Positions 1-6,203 of a stretch of DNA of 22,519 bases are shown in pieces; position 1 is the stretch's first letter; every line of letters begins with the position of its first letter. Where the stretch lies: contig JADKCY010000010.1 of assembly GCA_016718605.1 (NCBI GenBank), forward strand, positions 1 through 22,519, in the 5' to 3' direction. The stretch comes from Lysobacterales bacterium. Its GTDB lineage: Bacteria; Pseudomonadota; Gammaproteobacteria; Xanthomonadales; Xanthomonadaceae. A program made the position numbers and the translations under genes. The notes under the pieces were generated by a model, which was given only the letters and a program-made list of their open reading frames with translations, searched no databases and was not told the DNA's origin.

Positions 1-849
1 GAAATCGTCGCTTTGTAAGACCCGTAGCCAGATGATCCATTGGGATCAACACCACCTACTCCGATCGAAACTCTCGATGTCGTATTACCGACCCGATCCC
101 GGACGAAGACGTTCATTAGTGTTCCCGGTGCCATCCCCAACTGCGTGCCAAGCGAAGCAAAGGCTACAAAGCGGCCGTTTCCCGAGATCCACGGGTAAAG
201 GCTTTGGCCAAGAGATTGTTCACCGTTTGACCCGTCGCTGACTCGTTCGATCAGATTGCTATCCATGTCGCGCACGAATATATCGCTAACACCGTTGGTG
301 TCACCCGCTACAAGATCTGCCTGGGCTTGCAAACGCTACGAATCGACCGTCCGCCGTCACGCGCGCGTACTCCTCTACTGGCCCATTGCTATTACCGCCA
401 GCAGGAGGCTGGTTAACGCGCACGACCTCCCCAGTGACAAGGTTCTTGGCGAAAGTAACTCAGGCGACTCGTATCGCCCGGTACGAGATTCGCTTGTTTG
501 TGATTCAAAGACCAAAAAGGTGGCATCACGCGATAGAACGGGGTAGCCGATAGATCGGGTGCGCACAGCGGGCTCCAACCCAGTTCGTACTGTTGCCCTG
601 CCGATCCCGAATCATCGCGTAGCTGAAATCAAAGTCGTCGTCGAAGTCGTCAGGGATGAGGTTGAACGCCGAAGATGTAAATGCCACGAAGTTGCCCCCG
701 TCGGCTATCGAACCGGGCTCGGAATTTCTGTTTCCTTGCACACCGTCTGCATTGACACTGATTCGTTCGATTGGAACTGCGGCAGCAGCGATGGTGGTGA
801 TAAAACAGAGACACAGATTCCAGCTCGCAATTGCATTCACAGCATTCAT
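1..849 (-). CDS. Secreted PD40/TolB-like beta-propeller repeat protein, 3' end outside the window, frameshifted
   Basis: The start ATG at 849 follows AAGGAG with about 5 bases of spacing, and begins MNAVNAIASWNLCLCFITT, a signal-peptide-like N-terminus. Reading across frames gives at least four repeats of the PD40 type: 'GSIADGGNFVAFTSSAFNL', 'PVLSRDATFLVFES', 'ARVTADGRFVAFAS' followed by 'ADLVAGDTNGVSDIFVRD', and 'PWISGNGRFVAFASLGTQL'. Such repeats (D/N-G-R-F-V-A-F-x-S, then D-x-F-V-R-D) build beta-propellers in exported proteins; the ligand is unknown. The frame changes near 555, 500, 470 and 330. Removing one A from an A-run and one C from a C-run restores 'ANLVPGDTS' and 'ASQADLVAGDTN', so sequence error is likelier than decay. 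The gene begins 26 bases after the stop of the lipoprotein gene upstream and may be co-transcribed. The family call is good; the function is unknown. Confidence 0.7.
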
Positions 850-875
850 AGCTACTCCTTGGGTGCGCGGGGAAA

Positions 876-1487
876 CTAGCTCTTGAGCGAATAGCTGGAG
901 CCCCGCCTGAGAAAGGCAAGAGCGGCGGGCGTTGCACACAATGCCAGATCGTCCAACGAGGCAGAAATCTTCCGCTCCAGCGGGTGGCCGCTGCCGTAGT
1001 AGCGCCAATCAAGTTCATTTCCCTTTCCGTCCCGAGTGCTCAAGAAGTACTGCGTCCCATGAAGAAGCGTGATTCCCTGCGGGTCATTGAAGGCATGATC
1101 TATCGGGATGCTGGAAACCGATAGTGACGAGTAAATCGACTCTGCGTTAGGGCAATCCGATAGTTCGACAACGGCAGCGCAGCTTCGCCTCCAATCGTCA
1201 ACGACAAGCAGCAGATCAGGTGCGCGGCGCGCGGAGCCACTGAACGCCCCTTCTGCGTGGCGTCGAAAATGGGCCATAAGCCCAGGCCCCTGACCGGTAT
1301 CCGGAAGGCGACCAATGCGAATATCCGTCAGGCCGACATCGTCCGGCATCGAGATTGCGTCGGCAAGACCGTGTTCGTAGCAGCCAGAGCCCAAACTGGA
1401 CCAGGCAAATGGATCTTGCGAGTCAATGCGGCTCGTGGTTACGCAGCCCGCAAGCACTAGCGCAATTGTCGATGTGAGCAGCTTCAT
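876..1487 (-). CDS. Putative lipoprotein, 203 aa, unknown function
   Basis: I chose the start at 1487 because it gives a classic lipoprotein signal, MKLLTSTIALVLAGC, with lipobox L-A-G-C and the acylated cysteine at residue 15. The open frame extends 34 codons further upstream, but that part is Arg/Pro-rich and unlike a signal peptide. The mature protein has several cysteines (for example 'SGCYEHG', 'RRSCAAVVELSDCPNAES') and ends in a basic, serine-rich tail. I do not recognise the family. Asp/Ser at +2/+3 cannot be used here because the residues after Cys15 are V-T-T, which by the usual rule favours the outer membrane. The Shine-Dalgarno sequence is weak. The frame is intact, unlike the next gene downstream. 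Confidence 0.65.
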   Translation of the reverse strand: MKLLTSTIALVLAGCVTTSRIDSQDPFAWSSLGSGCYEHGLADAISMPDDVGLTDIRIGRLPDTGQGPGLMAHFRRHAEGAFSGSARRAPDLLLVVDDWRRSCAAVVELSDCPNAESIYSSLSVSSIPIDHAFNDPQGITLLHGTQYFLSTRDGKGNELDWRYYGSGHPLERKISASLDDLALCATPAALAFLRRGSSYSLKS

Positions 1488-1585
1488 TCCGAGACTATAA
1501 CGCCCTGCTAACCCGTCGGGGGCCGATTGTGATCGGCGTGGGCGCAACGCGTCCCCGCACGTCTGGCTCGGCAAGAGGTGGGAGG

Positions 1586-2056
1586 TCAATAGAGGCTGTA
1601 GCAGGCGGCACCGCCTTGGAACCAGCCCTTTGTTGCTTCAGTTGCGGTACGCCACTTCTTGGTGTCATTAGACCGATGGATTGATATTTTTGTCTGCGAC
1701 GCACTTATTCGGTGAAAATCGACAACTTGTAGTAAACCACTGACCGAAATATTGGCAAAGGTAACGATAATAACTGCCGTGCCTTCCTCTGGCTCTATGC
1801 GACCTTCGACACGTGTTGAACCGGTGGGAAAAGAAAAGAACATACCGCCAATCATGGCACTGGACGATTCGTCTCCTTGGTGGCAACGAGTTGTGTTCTC
1901 TGCGACGAGCGCGTAAGCATCGCGCAACGATCGCTCAACTACAAAATCATCGAGCGCGAACGCATCGGCTCGAAATGCCTCCGGTGTTTTCGGCATGCTT
2001 ACACAGCCGAAGAGCATCAGCGACATCAGCAAGACAAGAATTGACCGCAGTAGCAT
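1586..2056 (-). CDS. Small putative lipoprotein, 156 aa
   Basis: The start at 2056 has a good ribosome site (TTGGAGG, about 6 bases upstream) and yields MLLRSILVLLMSLMLFGC, a signal peptide with lipobox L-F-G-C and Cys18. The 36 codons of open frame before this start come from a dispersed repeat (see 2071-2240) and are not part of the gene. The start of the mature protein ('MPKTPEAFRADAF...DDFVVERSLRDAYALVAENTTRC') reminds me of small lipoproteins whose mature part begins with a 'P-x-S/T-P-E-x-F-R' motif and carries a central Cys (BPTD_2524-like). That link is from memory and weak. The C-terminal half is a predicted beta-rich domain. The gene begins immediately after a GTTGGAG core-like box, so it might once have been a cassette gene, but no convincing attC site follows its stop codon. 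Confidence 0.65.
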   Translation of the reverse strand: MLLRSILVLLMSLMLFGCVSMPKTPEAFRADAFALDDFVVERSLRDAYALVAENTTRCHQGDESSSAMIGGMFFSFPTGSTRVEGRIEPEEGTAVIIVTFANISVSGLLQVVDFHRISASQTKISIHRSNDTKKWRTATEATKGWFQGGAACYSLY

Positions 2057-2070
2057 GAGTTGCCTCCAAC

Positions 2071-2240
2071 GAATGAAAGAACCTTCCTCACCGCACACCC
2101 GTTGCAGTGGTCGACGGTTTGGCCAAGTGGTCATGCGTAACGATGAGAGGGGTTTCTTCATCACTCGTTCCGGAGGCGGTCATGGCGATTGTGTGCGGTG
2201 GGGTGGATGTTGCCAAGACAGGATTCGCTTCATGGCGTTG
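2071..2240. repeat. Dispersed repeat, copy A; possible IS110-type left-end remnant
   Basis: This stretch aligns with 3367-3535 (copy B). The first 100 or so bases align without gaps at roughly three-quarters identity, then continue with small gaps. Differences are spread evenly over the three codon positions, so the leading part is not behaving as protein-coding. On the plus strand at about 2186-2230 it reads 'AIVCGGVDVAKTGFASW', which resembles the N-terminal 'V-x-G-x-D-x-A-K' catalytic motif of IS110-family transposases, followed by stops. Both copies end about 10-15 bases before the start codon of a minus-strand gene. The repeat is clear; the IS110 identity is a guess. Confidence 0.55.
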
Positions 2241-2358
2241 ATGACCCGCCATGCCACCCAAGATCCCAATCATGGCGTGGCCAGAAGGCGTCGATGATGC
2301 TCGCTTCCGCGATTTCAGGGCTAGATGGCTTGCCATTGGCGCGTCGTTTGATCGCGGG
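2241..2358. other. Non-coding stretch between repeat copy A and the cupin gene
   Basis: No gene is visible. The first part (to about 2265) still resembles copy B of the dispersed repeat ('gcgttgatgacccg' against 'gctgttgacccgag'). The rest has no recognised features, and I see no attC-like palindrome or terminator. Confidence 0.4.
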
Positions 2359-2868
2359 CTACGCGTCGCGTTCTGGTATCTCGGTTGACTCGCGGTCGTA
2401 GTACTCGACCGCGCCCTCGGCTCGGAACAGCTTGCGCAAGTGGGAGTTTGGGGACGTGTTCGCGAACACACCGATCTTCTGCGAGTCGGGGTGATTGCAG
2501 ACCTCCGTTGTCGAGGGACCGTCGAGAGCGACAGATAGCGAAGTGGCGTTTTCCCGTGTTGATGATCTGGTGCGCGACCTCGGGTCCGCCTGTTGGGCAA
2601 GCGATCACGTCATGGCGTCGAAGTGTGAAACGCTGCTCGCCGAAGCGCAGTTCGCCTTCGCCGTCGAGGATCAGGAACATCTCTTCTTCCTCCCGGTGCG
2701 AGTGGAAAGGGCATTGCGACTTGCCGGGTGGCAGTTCCGTCAGGTTATAGCCAAGCTTTCGCGCACCAATGCCGGCGCTGAAAAGGCGCGTCTGCCCGAG
2801 GTGTAGAACCCGTTCTCTTCGATGTCGTCGAACGCAACGTCATCGAGATTCACGAAGGGATTGGACAT
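2359..2868 (-). CDS. Cupin-domain protein, about 170 aa after repair of three 1-base gaps
   Basis: The ATG at 2868 is preceded by CGGAG with 5 bases of spacing. The frame-repaired protein runs MSNPFVNLDDVAFDDIEENG ... 'KLGYNLTELPPGKSQCPFHS', 'HREEEEMFLILDGEGELRFG' (cupin motif 1: His, His, Glu) and 'CPTGGPEVAHQIINTGK' (motif 2), ending near 'STEIPERDA' at the TAG at 2359. Cupins are small beta-barrels that often bind a metal through these residues; the substrate here is unknown. Adding one C at about 2793, one A at about 2552 and one C at about 2522, all in short homopolymers, gives one uninterrupted frame, so I read this as an intact gene with sequence errors. Its relation to the cassette array is unclear: it lies just beyond the last attC-like element. 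Confidence 0.7.
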
Positions 2869-2936
2869 GTCGACTCCGGATAATCAGTTCATTGCCAAGG
2901 ACGCGCGCCCGCTCTGGCCCGCGATGCGTTACGTAG

Positions 2937-3089
2937 AGCTAACCGGCGCTGCGCGGGTCTATCGCGTAGCGTCCACCAACCGAAGGGAGCGAGGTTGAGC
3001 GCAGGTTAAGGGTCATAGGTTTGCGAAATACTTTTTGTTTCTAGTGGCAGCTGGCTCAAGCGCCTTGAGCAGATCAGAAGCAGTTAGGC
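2937..3089 (-). repeat. Degenerate or composite attC site
   Basis: Read on the minus strand, it opens with a perfect R'' core GCCTAAC (3083-3089), which contains the TAA stop of the 3084-3356 gene, and closes with GTTAGCT (2937-2943). At 153 bases it is longer than most attC sites. Only an inner 9-bp hairpin (CTGCTCAAG / CTTGAGCCAG, about 3053-3075) pairs well, and the arms next to the cores do not match. It may be two half-sites from different cassettes. It marks the left limit of the recognisable array. Confidence 0.45.
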
Positions 3090-3356
3090 CGCATCCCGCG
3101 GGAGCTTGCCCAACCAGATCTCAACTCGCGCGAGGATAGATGGAACGTCGGGAATAAAGCCATCCTCGTCGCACCAAGAAGCGATGTCGAGGTCCATTGC
3201 CAAGGAATCGATCTCACGTATCAATTGATATGGCATTCGCTCCAGTGCGTGACCGTTACCGCGAATCGCCTCGGAAAGTAGTTTGGGGTTGCTGTTCTCC
3301 GAGCGAGCAGCAGACAGGGCGATCTCGATCTTAGCGATTAGCGAGTTATTTGACAT
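3084..3356 (-). CDS. Cassette gene: small acidic protein of unknown function, 90 aa
   Basis: The start at 3356 (MSNNSLIAKIEIALSAARS) is preferred to the longer open frame because the upstream part belongs to the dispersed repeat and because the start lies just after a core-like GCTAGGC box, the normal position for a cassette gene. The protein is mostly helical, with a conserved-looking core 'RMPYQLIREIDSLAMDLDIA', an acidic 'WCDEDGFIPDVPSILARVEI' and the end 'WLGKLPRDAA'. Proteins of this appearance are common in integron arrays, but I know no function; the size and acidity would also fit an immunity or antitoxin protein (speculation). The stop TAA is inside the attC core. Confidence 0.65.
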   Translation of the reverse strand: MSNNSLIAKIEIALSAARSENSNPKLLSEAIRGNGHALERMPYQLIREIDSLAMDLDIASWCDEDGFIPDVPSILARVEIWLGKLPRDAA

Positions 3357-3745
3357 GCGGCCTAGCGAATGAAAAGACCTTCCCCACCGCACAACGGATG
3401 CAGCGCTCGGCAGTTCGGCCTTGTCGTCGTGCATGACGATGGGAGGGGATACTTCATTGCTCGTTCCGGTGCGGTCGAGGCGATTGTGGGTGTTGAGTTG
3501 GATCTTGCCAAGTACGCCGATAACGCTGTTGACCCGAGTGGTGGTTTGAACGAATGGCGATGCTTCGCGGATTCCATCATGGGTGAGACAGCGTGCTCTG
3601 CGGGCCGGATTGCGGAGCAAGGACAGCCACTGATCTCAACAAAGCCGAATACACGAATGCAGCCGATGGCTTAGGCGCGGGAAAAACCGGTCAGCAGAAA
3701 GAGAACGCAGTTGCCTCGTCACTTGACGGGGGCATACACGAAGCG
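3357..3745. other. Gene-free stretch between two cassettes, including repeat copy B
   Basis: A core-like GCTAGGC (minus strand, 3360-3366) lies directly before the start codon of the 3084-3356 gene. The attC site expected downstream of the 3746-4270 gene is not recognisable; only GCCTGAC at its stop codon resembles an R'' core. The space is filled by the dispersed repeat (3367-3535) and about 200 bases (3536-3745) with no features I can name. An insertion into, or deletion across, the original attC site would explain this. Confidence 0.4.
3367..3535. repeat. Dispersed repeat, copy B; possible IS110-type left-end remnant
   Basis: This is the partner of 2071-2240. On the plus strand at about 3477-3533 it reads 'AIVGVELDLAKYADNAVDPS', close to the N-terminus of IS110-family transposases ('V-G-x-D-L-A-K...V-D-P-S-G'). 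No continuing transposase frame follows. Copy A has one extra base relative to B near 2176. Some IS110-family (IS1111-type) elements are known to insert into attC sites, which would fit the position at a cassette junction; this remains inference. Confidence 0.5.
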
Positions 3746-4270
3746 TCAGGCCTCGCTCGCGGCCCGAAGCTTTCGCTCGTGCCACTCGGCCCATAATAAC
3801 GACCAGGCAGGATCCTCAGGATCAACTTTGGGAGTGCATGCAGCGTAGAACGCGTCGATCTGCGCAACGAATCCAAGCACCGATGCTCGCCATTCGGGCA
3901 AGGAAACCGTGTAGAGACGTTCTCCCGCCGAGAGCACAACCGAGTTTCCCTGGTGACGAACGAAGATGTCCGTTCCCGTGTTGCAGCCCATGCAGGCAAC
4001 CTTGTACCGGCCTCCATGCGCGAAAACGTCGAAGCCGCAGCATGGAAAGAGCCAATTGCCCTCACAGACTGACGAGTCGGGCGTGTGATCGTCTTCAATC
4101 GTTCGCAGAAGGTACAGGCCAGCTGCTGACAGCGTGAACTCTGCTTCTCCCGGCTCGATGAGAGTCGATTCATCCACCTTCAACTCGACCTTGCCATGGG
4201 CGCATTGGTCCGTTGGATCGTCGACTTGGCCGTTGATCCACGAGAGGTGAGTGGCGCGAAGTTTCAACAT
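3746..4270 (-). CDS. Cassette gene: 174-aa protein of unknown function with paired cysteines
   Basis: MLKLRATHLSWINGQVDDPT... is an intact frame whose start lies 6 bases from the core GCTAGGC (minus) of the 4277-4367 attC site. Visible features are 'LLRTIEDDHT' (55-63), 'LFPCCGFDVF' (74-83) and 'ACMGCNTGTDIFVRHQGNSV' (92-111). Cys77/78 with Cys93/Cys96 could bind a metal. 'VVLSAGERLYTVSLPEWRAS' then leads into a helical C-terminus ending 'LLWAEWHERKLRAASEA'. It has no signal peptide and is probably cytoplasmic. I do not recognise a named family. The attC site that should follow it at about 3660-3745 is degenerate or lost. Confidence 0.65.
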   Translation of the reverse strand: MLKLRATHLSWINGQVDDPTDQCAHGKVELKVDESTLIEPGEAEFTLSAAGLYLLRTIEDDHTPDSSVCEGNWLFPCCGFDVFAHGGRYKVACMGCNTGTDIFVRHQGNSVVLSAGERLYTVSLPEWRASVLGFVAQIDAFYAACTPKVDPEDPAWSLLWAEWHERKLRAASEA

Positions 4271-4276
4271 TGCGAG

Positions 4277-4367
4277 GCCTAGCGCCGCGTTGAGCGGCCA
4301 CGGGCCGACACGACATCAGAAAACACCGAGGCCCGTCCACGCGGTCCGCTCGAACGCACAGTTAGCC
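4277..4367 (-). repeat. attC site (cassette recombination site)
   Basis: This is a 91-base imperfect palindrome bounded on the plus strand by GCCTAGC (4277-4283) and GTTAGCC (4361-4367). The arms GTTGAGCGG and CCGCTCGAAC pair, as do ACGGGCC and GGCCCGT, with unpaired bases on one side as is usual for attC. It carries the stop codon of the HEPN-like gene within its right core. The cores deviate by one base from the GTTRRRY consensus, but the structure is convincing. Confidence 0.75.
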
Positions 4368-5135
4368 AACACTTTCGAGATGATTGACAAAATCGTCAAT
4401 GAAATCGAGAGAGTCAGCCACATACTTCCTCGGGATCGGGTGCCACTTAATGCTGCCGCCGCGTTCATGACGAACCAGATCGCCCTCGTGGACAATCTGA
4501 TTGCGTCGCATCGCTATATTACTAAGCTGCTCCCTCACTTCCTTGAGATCACCGACGCGATATGCTGCCTGAAGCTGGCCGGCTAGATTCTTGATGCCAA
4601 GCAAGCAAAATGCATACTCAATCTCGCGAAAGCTTTGAAACGGACGCTTATACAGAAGCTCCTGAATCTTCTTACGCACAATGTTAGAGGGCCGATTGTT
4701 CTTTCCCTTCTTCCTTGCAGCAACGGCCTCTCCGGCGAGCTGCAGGGTAGTGGACACCGGCAAGGCCAGCTCTTCTTGTTGCTTGTTGAGGGGGCGCTTC
4801 TTGAGCGCAGGAATTATTCCCTTGACAACGCGCTCGTGAACGTAGCGGTCGAGAGCACTCACTCCGAACACCAGCGAAGCCCTTAGCTGGTCGTCGAGCC
4901 AAGCCTGGCTGAAGTGATCGCTTGTCAGCGTCGCGTCAGCCTTTAGGACTACTACCGCATCTTTGCTATCAATCCTCGTGATGTCGCTCCCTTTGGGCCA
5001 GCGCATAACGCTTAGGAACTTTTCACGCCACTCGCTTCGCTCACGCCTTGAGCGGGTATTCATGAGGCCGTCGTGGTAAGCGAGAAAAACCCGTGCCCGC
5101 TCGGCCGTGTCGTTGTATGTGTCAATGGGCTTCAT
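4362..5135 (-). CDS. Cassette gene: HEPN-domain protein, 257 aa, possible RNase or defence protein
   Basis: The start MKPIDTYNDTAERARVFLAY at 5135 lies 16 bases after the GTTAGCC core of the neighbouring attC site. The protein is almost all helical. 'DDQLRASLVFGVSALDRYVH' (81-100) resembles the first helices of HEPN domains. 'AMRRNQIVHEGDLVRHE' (208-224) contains R211-N-Q-I-V-H216, the R-x4-H signature that forms the RNA-cleaving site in HEPN ribonucleases. The order (helix with V-S-A-L-D, then R-N-x-I-V-H) is like the RiboL-PSP/MAE_28990 HEPN groups, which occur in abortive-infection and toxin systems. No antitoxin-like partner is adjacent, so it may be a stand-alone protein. The stop TAA lies inside the attC core GGCTAAC. 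The HEPN fold call is fairly good; the activity is inferred. Confidence 0.7.
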   Translation of the reverse strand: MKPIDTYNDTAERARVFLAYHDGLMNTRSRRERSEWREKFLSVMRWPKGSDITRIDSKDAVVVLKADATLTSDHFSQAWLDDQLRASLVFGVSALDRYVHERVVKGIIPALKKRPLNKQQEELALPVSTTLQLAGEAVAARKKGKNNRPSNIVRKKIQELLYKRPFQSFREIEYAFCLLGIKNLAGQLQAAYRVGDLKEVREQLSNIAMRRNQIVHEGDLVRHERGGSIKWHPIPRKYVADSLDFIDDFVNHLESVG

Positions 5136-5150
5136 GAGAGTATCCGTGTT

Positions 5151-5229
5151 GGCTAACGCTCGGTTTAGTGGGCCGCAAACGCGGAGCGCAGCGCAGTGTT
5201 TGCGGTTCCACTAGAACCGCTAGTTAGGT
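5151..5229 (-). repeat. attC site (cassette recombination site)
   Basis: This is a 79-base imperfect palindrome with GGCTAAC (5151-5157) and GTTAGGT (5223-5229) at the ends. The arms CGGTTTAGTGG / CCACTAGAACCG and CCGCAAACGC / GTGTTTGCGG pair around a GC-rich centre (GGAGCGCAGCGCA), with extra unpaired bases. This is the clearest textbook attC architecture in the window. The stop TAG of the gene at 5220 overlaps the right core region. Confidence 0.85.
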
Positions 5230-5549
5230 GCTGAGATTGCCAACGCACACGCATCGCATATTGTCTCGCCATTTGATACTGAGCCTTTGTGCACATAGAA
5301 CCAAAAATCAGGAAGAATTGATTCCGCTTCTGGTACGATATCTTCCTTATTGACTGTTAAATAGCCACACCTCTTGCATTTTGCGACTCTGAATTCCTCC
5401 TTGGGCAACATCATTGATTGATGATCGCAAAATTCTATCCCGTGCTTTCCAGCTAATACCATGAGCTCTTCAATAAATGCTTCAGATCGATCATCTTCCG
5501 ATGAGAAACTTTGAAAGAAGAGCATCATTTGTATTGCGTACGTGTTCAT
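5220..5549 (-). CDS. Cassette gene: 109-aa protein with two CxxC pairs, unknown function
   Basis: The start at 5549 (MNTYAIQMMLFFQSFSSEDD) is preferred over 5579 because the earlier ATG lies inside the attC site; 5549 is 11 bases past its core. Cys58-K-R-Cys61 and Cys98-D-A-Cys101 form two C-x2-C knuckles ('VAKCKRCGYLTVN' and 'GETICDACALAIS'), suggesting one zinc site of the ribbon type. The N-terminal half is helical and acidic ('EDDRSEAFIEELMVLAGKHG'). Base composition is clearly more AT-rich than elsewhere in the window, which suggests a separate origin. No named family was recognised. Confidence 0.65.
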   Translation of the reverse strand: MNTYAIQMMLFFQSFSSEDDRSEAFIEELMVLAGKHGIEFCDHQSMMLPKEEFRVAKCKRCGYLTVNKEDIVPEAESILPDFWFYVHKGSVSNGETICDACALAISAPN

Positions 5550-5560
5550 TCTATGGATGC

Positions 5561-5629
5561 ATCTAACGTTTGAATTCACCGGACTTGCGCGGCTTTATGC
5601 GCGAGGTCCGGTGGAATGATGGGTTGGGC
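5561..5629 (-). repeat. attC site (cassette recombination site)
   Basis: This is 69 bases with perfect consensus cores ATCTAAC (5561-5567) and GTTGGGC (5623-5629). The inner arms ATTCACCGGAC and GTCCGGTGGAAT pair, as do GCGCG and CGCGC around the loop CTTTATG. The right core overlaps GCCTAAC (5628-5634), giving GTTGGGCCTAAC, which recurs inverted at 6091-6102. Confidence 0.85.
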
Positions 5630-6082
5630 CTAACGGGCAGCATCGGCAGTGATAAGCCGGCATGAATACTTGCGCGGCCCCCATTGAAAGGCAAACGTCT
5701 CGGAAACCTCATGCCACCGACCACCGGGATGACCTGATCCGTGGTTTGCTCCCATGCAGGAGCACTCACAGTGAAAGCCTTTTGCCTTCCAACAGGCCGG
5801 CGCGCACTTCTGATGTTCTTTAAAGAGCTGAATGACGTAAACCTTCCCGAACTTCCTAAGGGTTCGCTCAATGAGTTCATCGAACCAGGAAACGGGCGTT
5901 TCCCAGCACTTGAACTTTGCGTTCCAGTCAGGCTTGTGGCGCTTCTCGCCACGAACCCACTCAAAATTGTTCGGCGCATAAGGAATACGCAGTAGCACTG
6001 GCTCTGGGCGTACTTGGCGATATACAACGGGGACCACCTTCTGGCGCCAGATTTCACGGAGACGAGGGTCTTGAGCGTCCAT
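5630..6082 (-). CDS. Cassette gene: 150-aa protein with a C-terminal cysteine/histidine cluster
   Basis: MDAQDPRLREIWRQKVVPVV starts 13 bases from the core GTTGGGC of the 6096-6191 attC site, and the TAG stop touches the next attC site. The N-terminal half (Trp-rich: 'NNFEWVRGEKRHKPDWNAKF', 'CWETPVSWFDELIERTLRKF') looks like a small alpha/beta domain. From 93 to 118 there is a dense potential metal site: Cys93, Cys97, Cys105, Cys107, Cys109, His114 and His118 in 'KCAPACWKAKGFHCECSCMG' followed by 'ANHGSGH'. The C-terminus ends 'WHEVSETFAFQWGPRKYS...'. I recall similar proteins in other integron arrays but know no function. The frame is intact. Confidence 0.7.
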   Translation of the reverse strand: MDAQDPRLREIWRQKVVPVVYRQVRPEPVLLRIPYAPNNFEWVRGEKRHKPDWNAKFKCWETPVSWFDELIERTLRKFGKVYVIQLFKEHQKCAPACWKAKGFHCECSCMGANHGSGHPGGRWHEVSETFAFQWGPRKYSCRLITADAAR

Positions 6083-6095
6083 CGCTAAGTGTTAG

Positions 6096-6191
6096 GCCCA
6101 ACGTTTGACGGAACCGGCCGACGGAGGCCGAAGGCCGGAGCGAACCTGCAAGCGTAGCTTGCTGGCGGTCCGGTTGAGGGAGGGGTTGGGC
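6096..6191 (-). repeat. attC site (cassette recombination site)
   Basis: This is 96 bases with perfect consensus cores GCCCAAC (6096-6102) and GTTGGGC (6185-6191). The arms ACGGAACCGG and CCGGTTGAGGG partly pair. The inner GGCCGACGGAGGCC / GGCCGGAG and GCAAGC / GCTTGC stems form the branched centre. The left core is part of GTTAGGCCCAAC (6091-6102). Confidence 0.85.
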
Positions 6192-6203
6192 ATCAGGGGA
6201 TGA

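Noticed and set aside
1488..1585. Possible attC site between the two lipoprotein genes (GTTAGCA at about 1507, small hairpin CCGAT/ATCGG)
   Set aside because: No R'' core and no complementary arms; too weak to extend the array leftward.
2241..2330. Minus-strand peptide 'MIGILGGMAGHQ' resembling an Asp/Glu racemase start
   Set aside because: The similarity stops after a few residues, and the corresponding region of the second repeat copy does not preserve it in a consistent frame.
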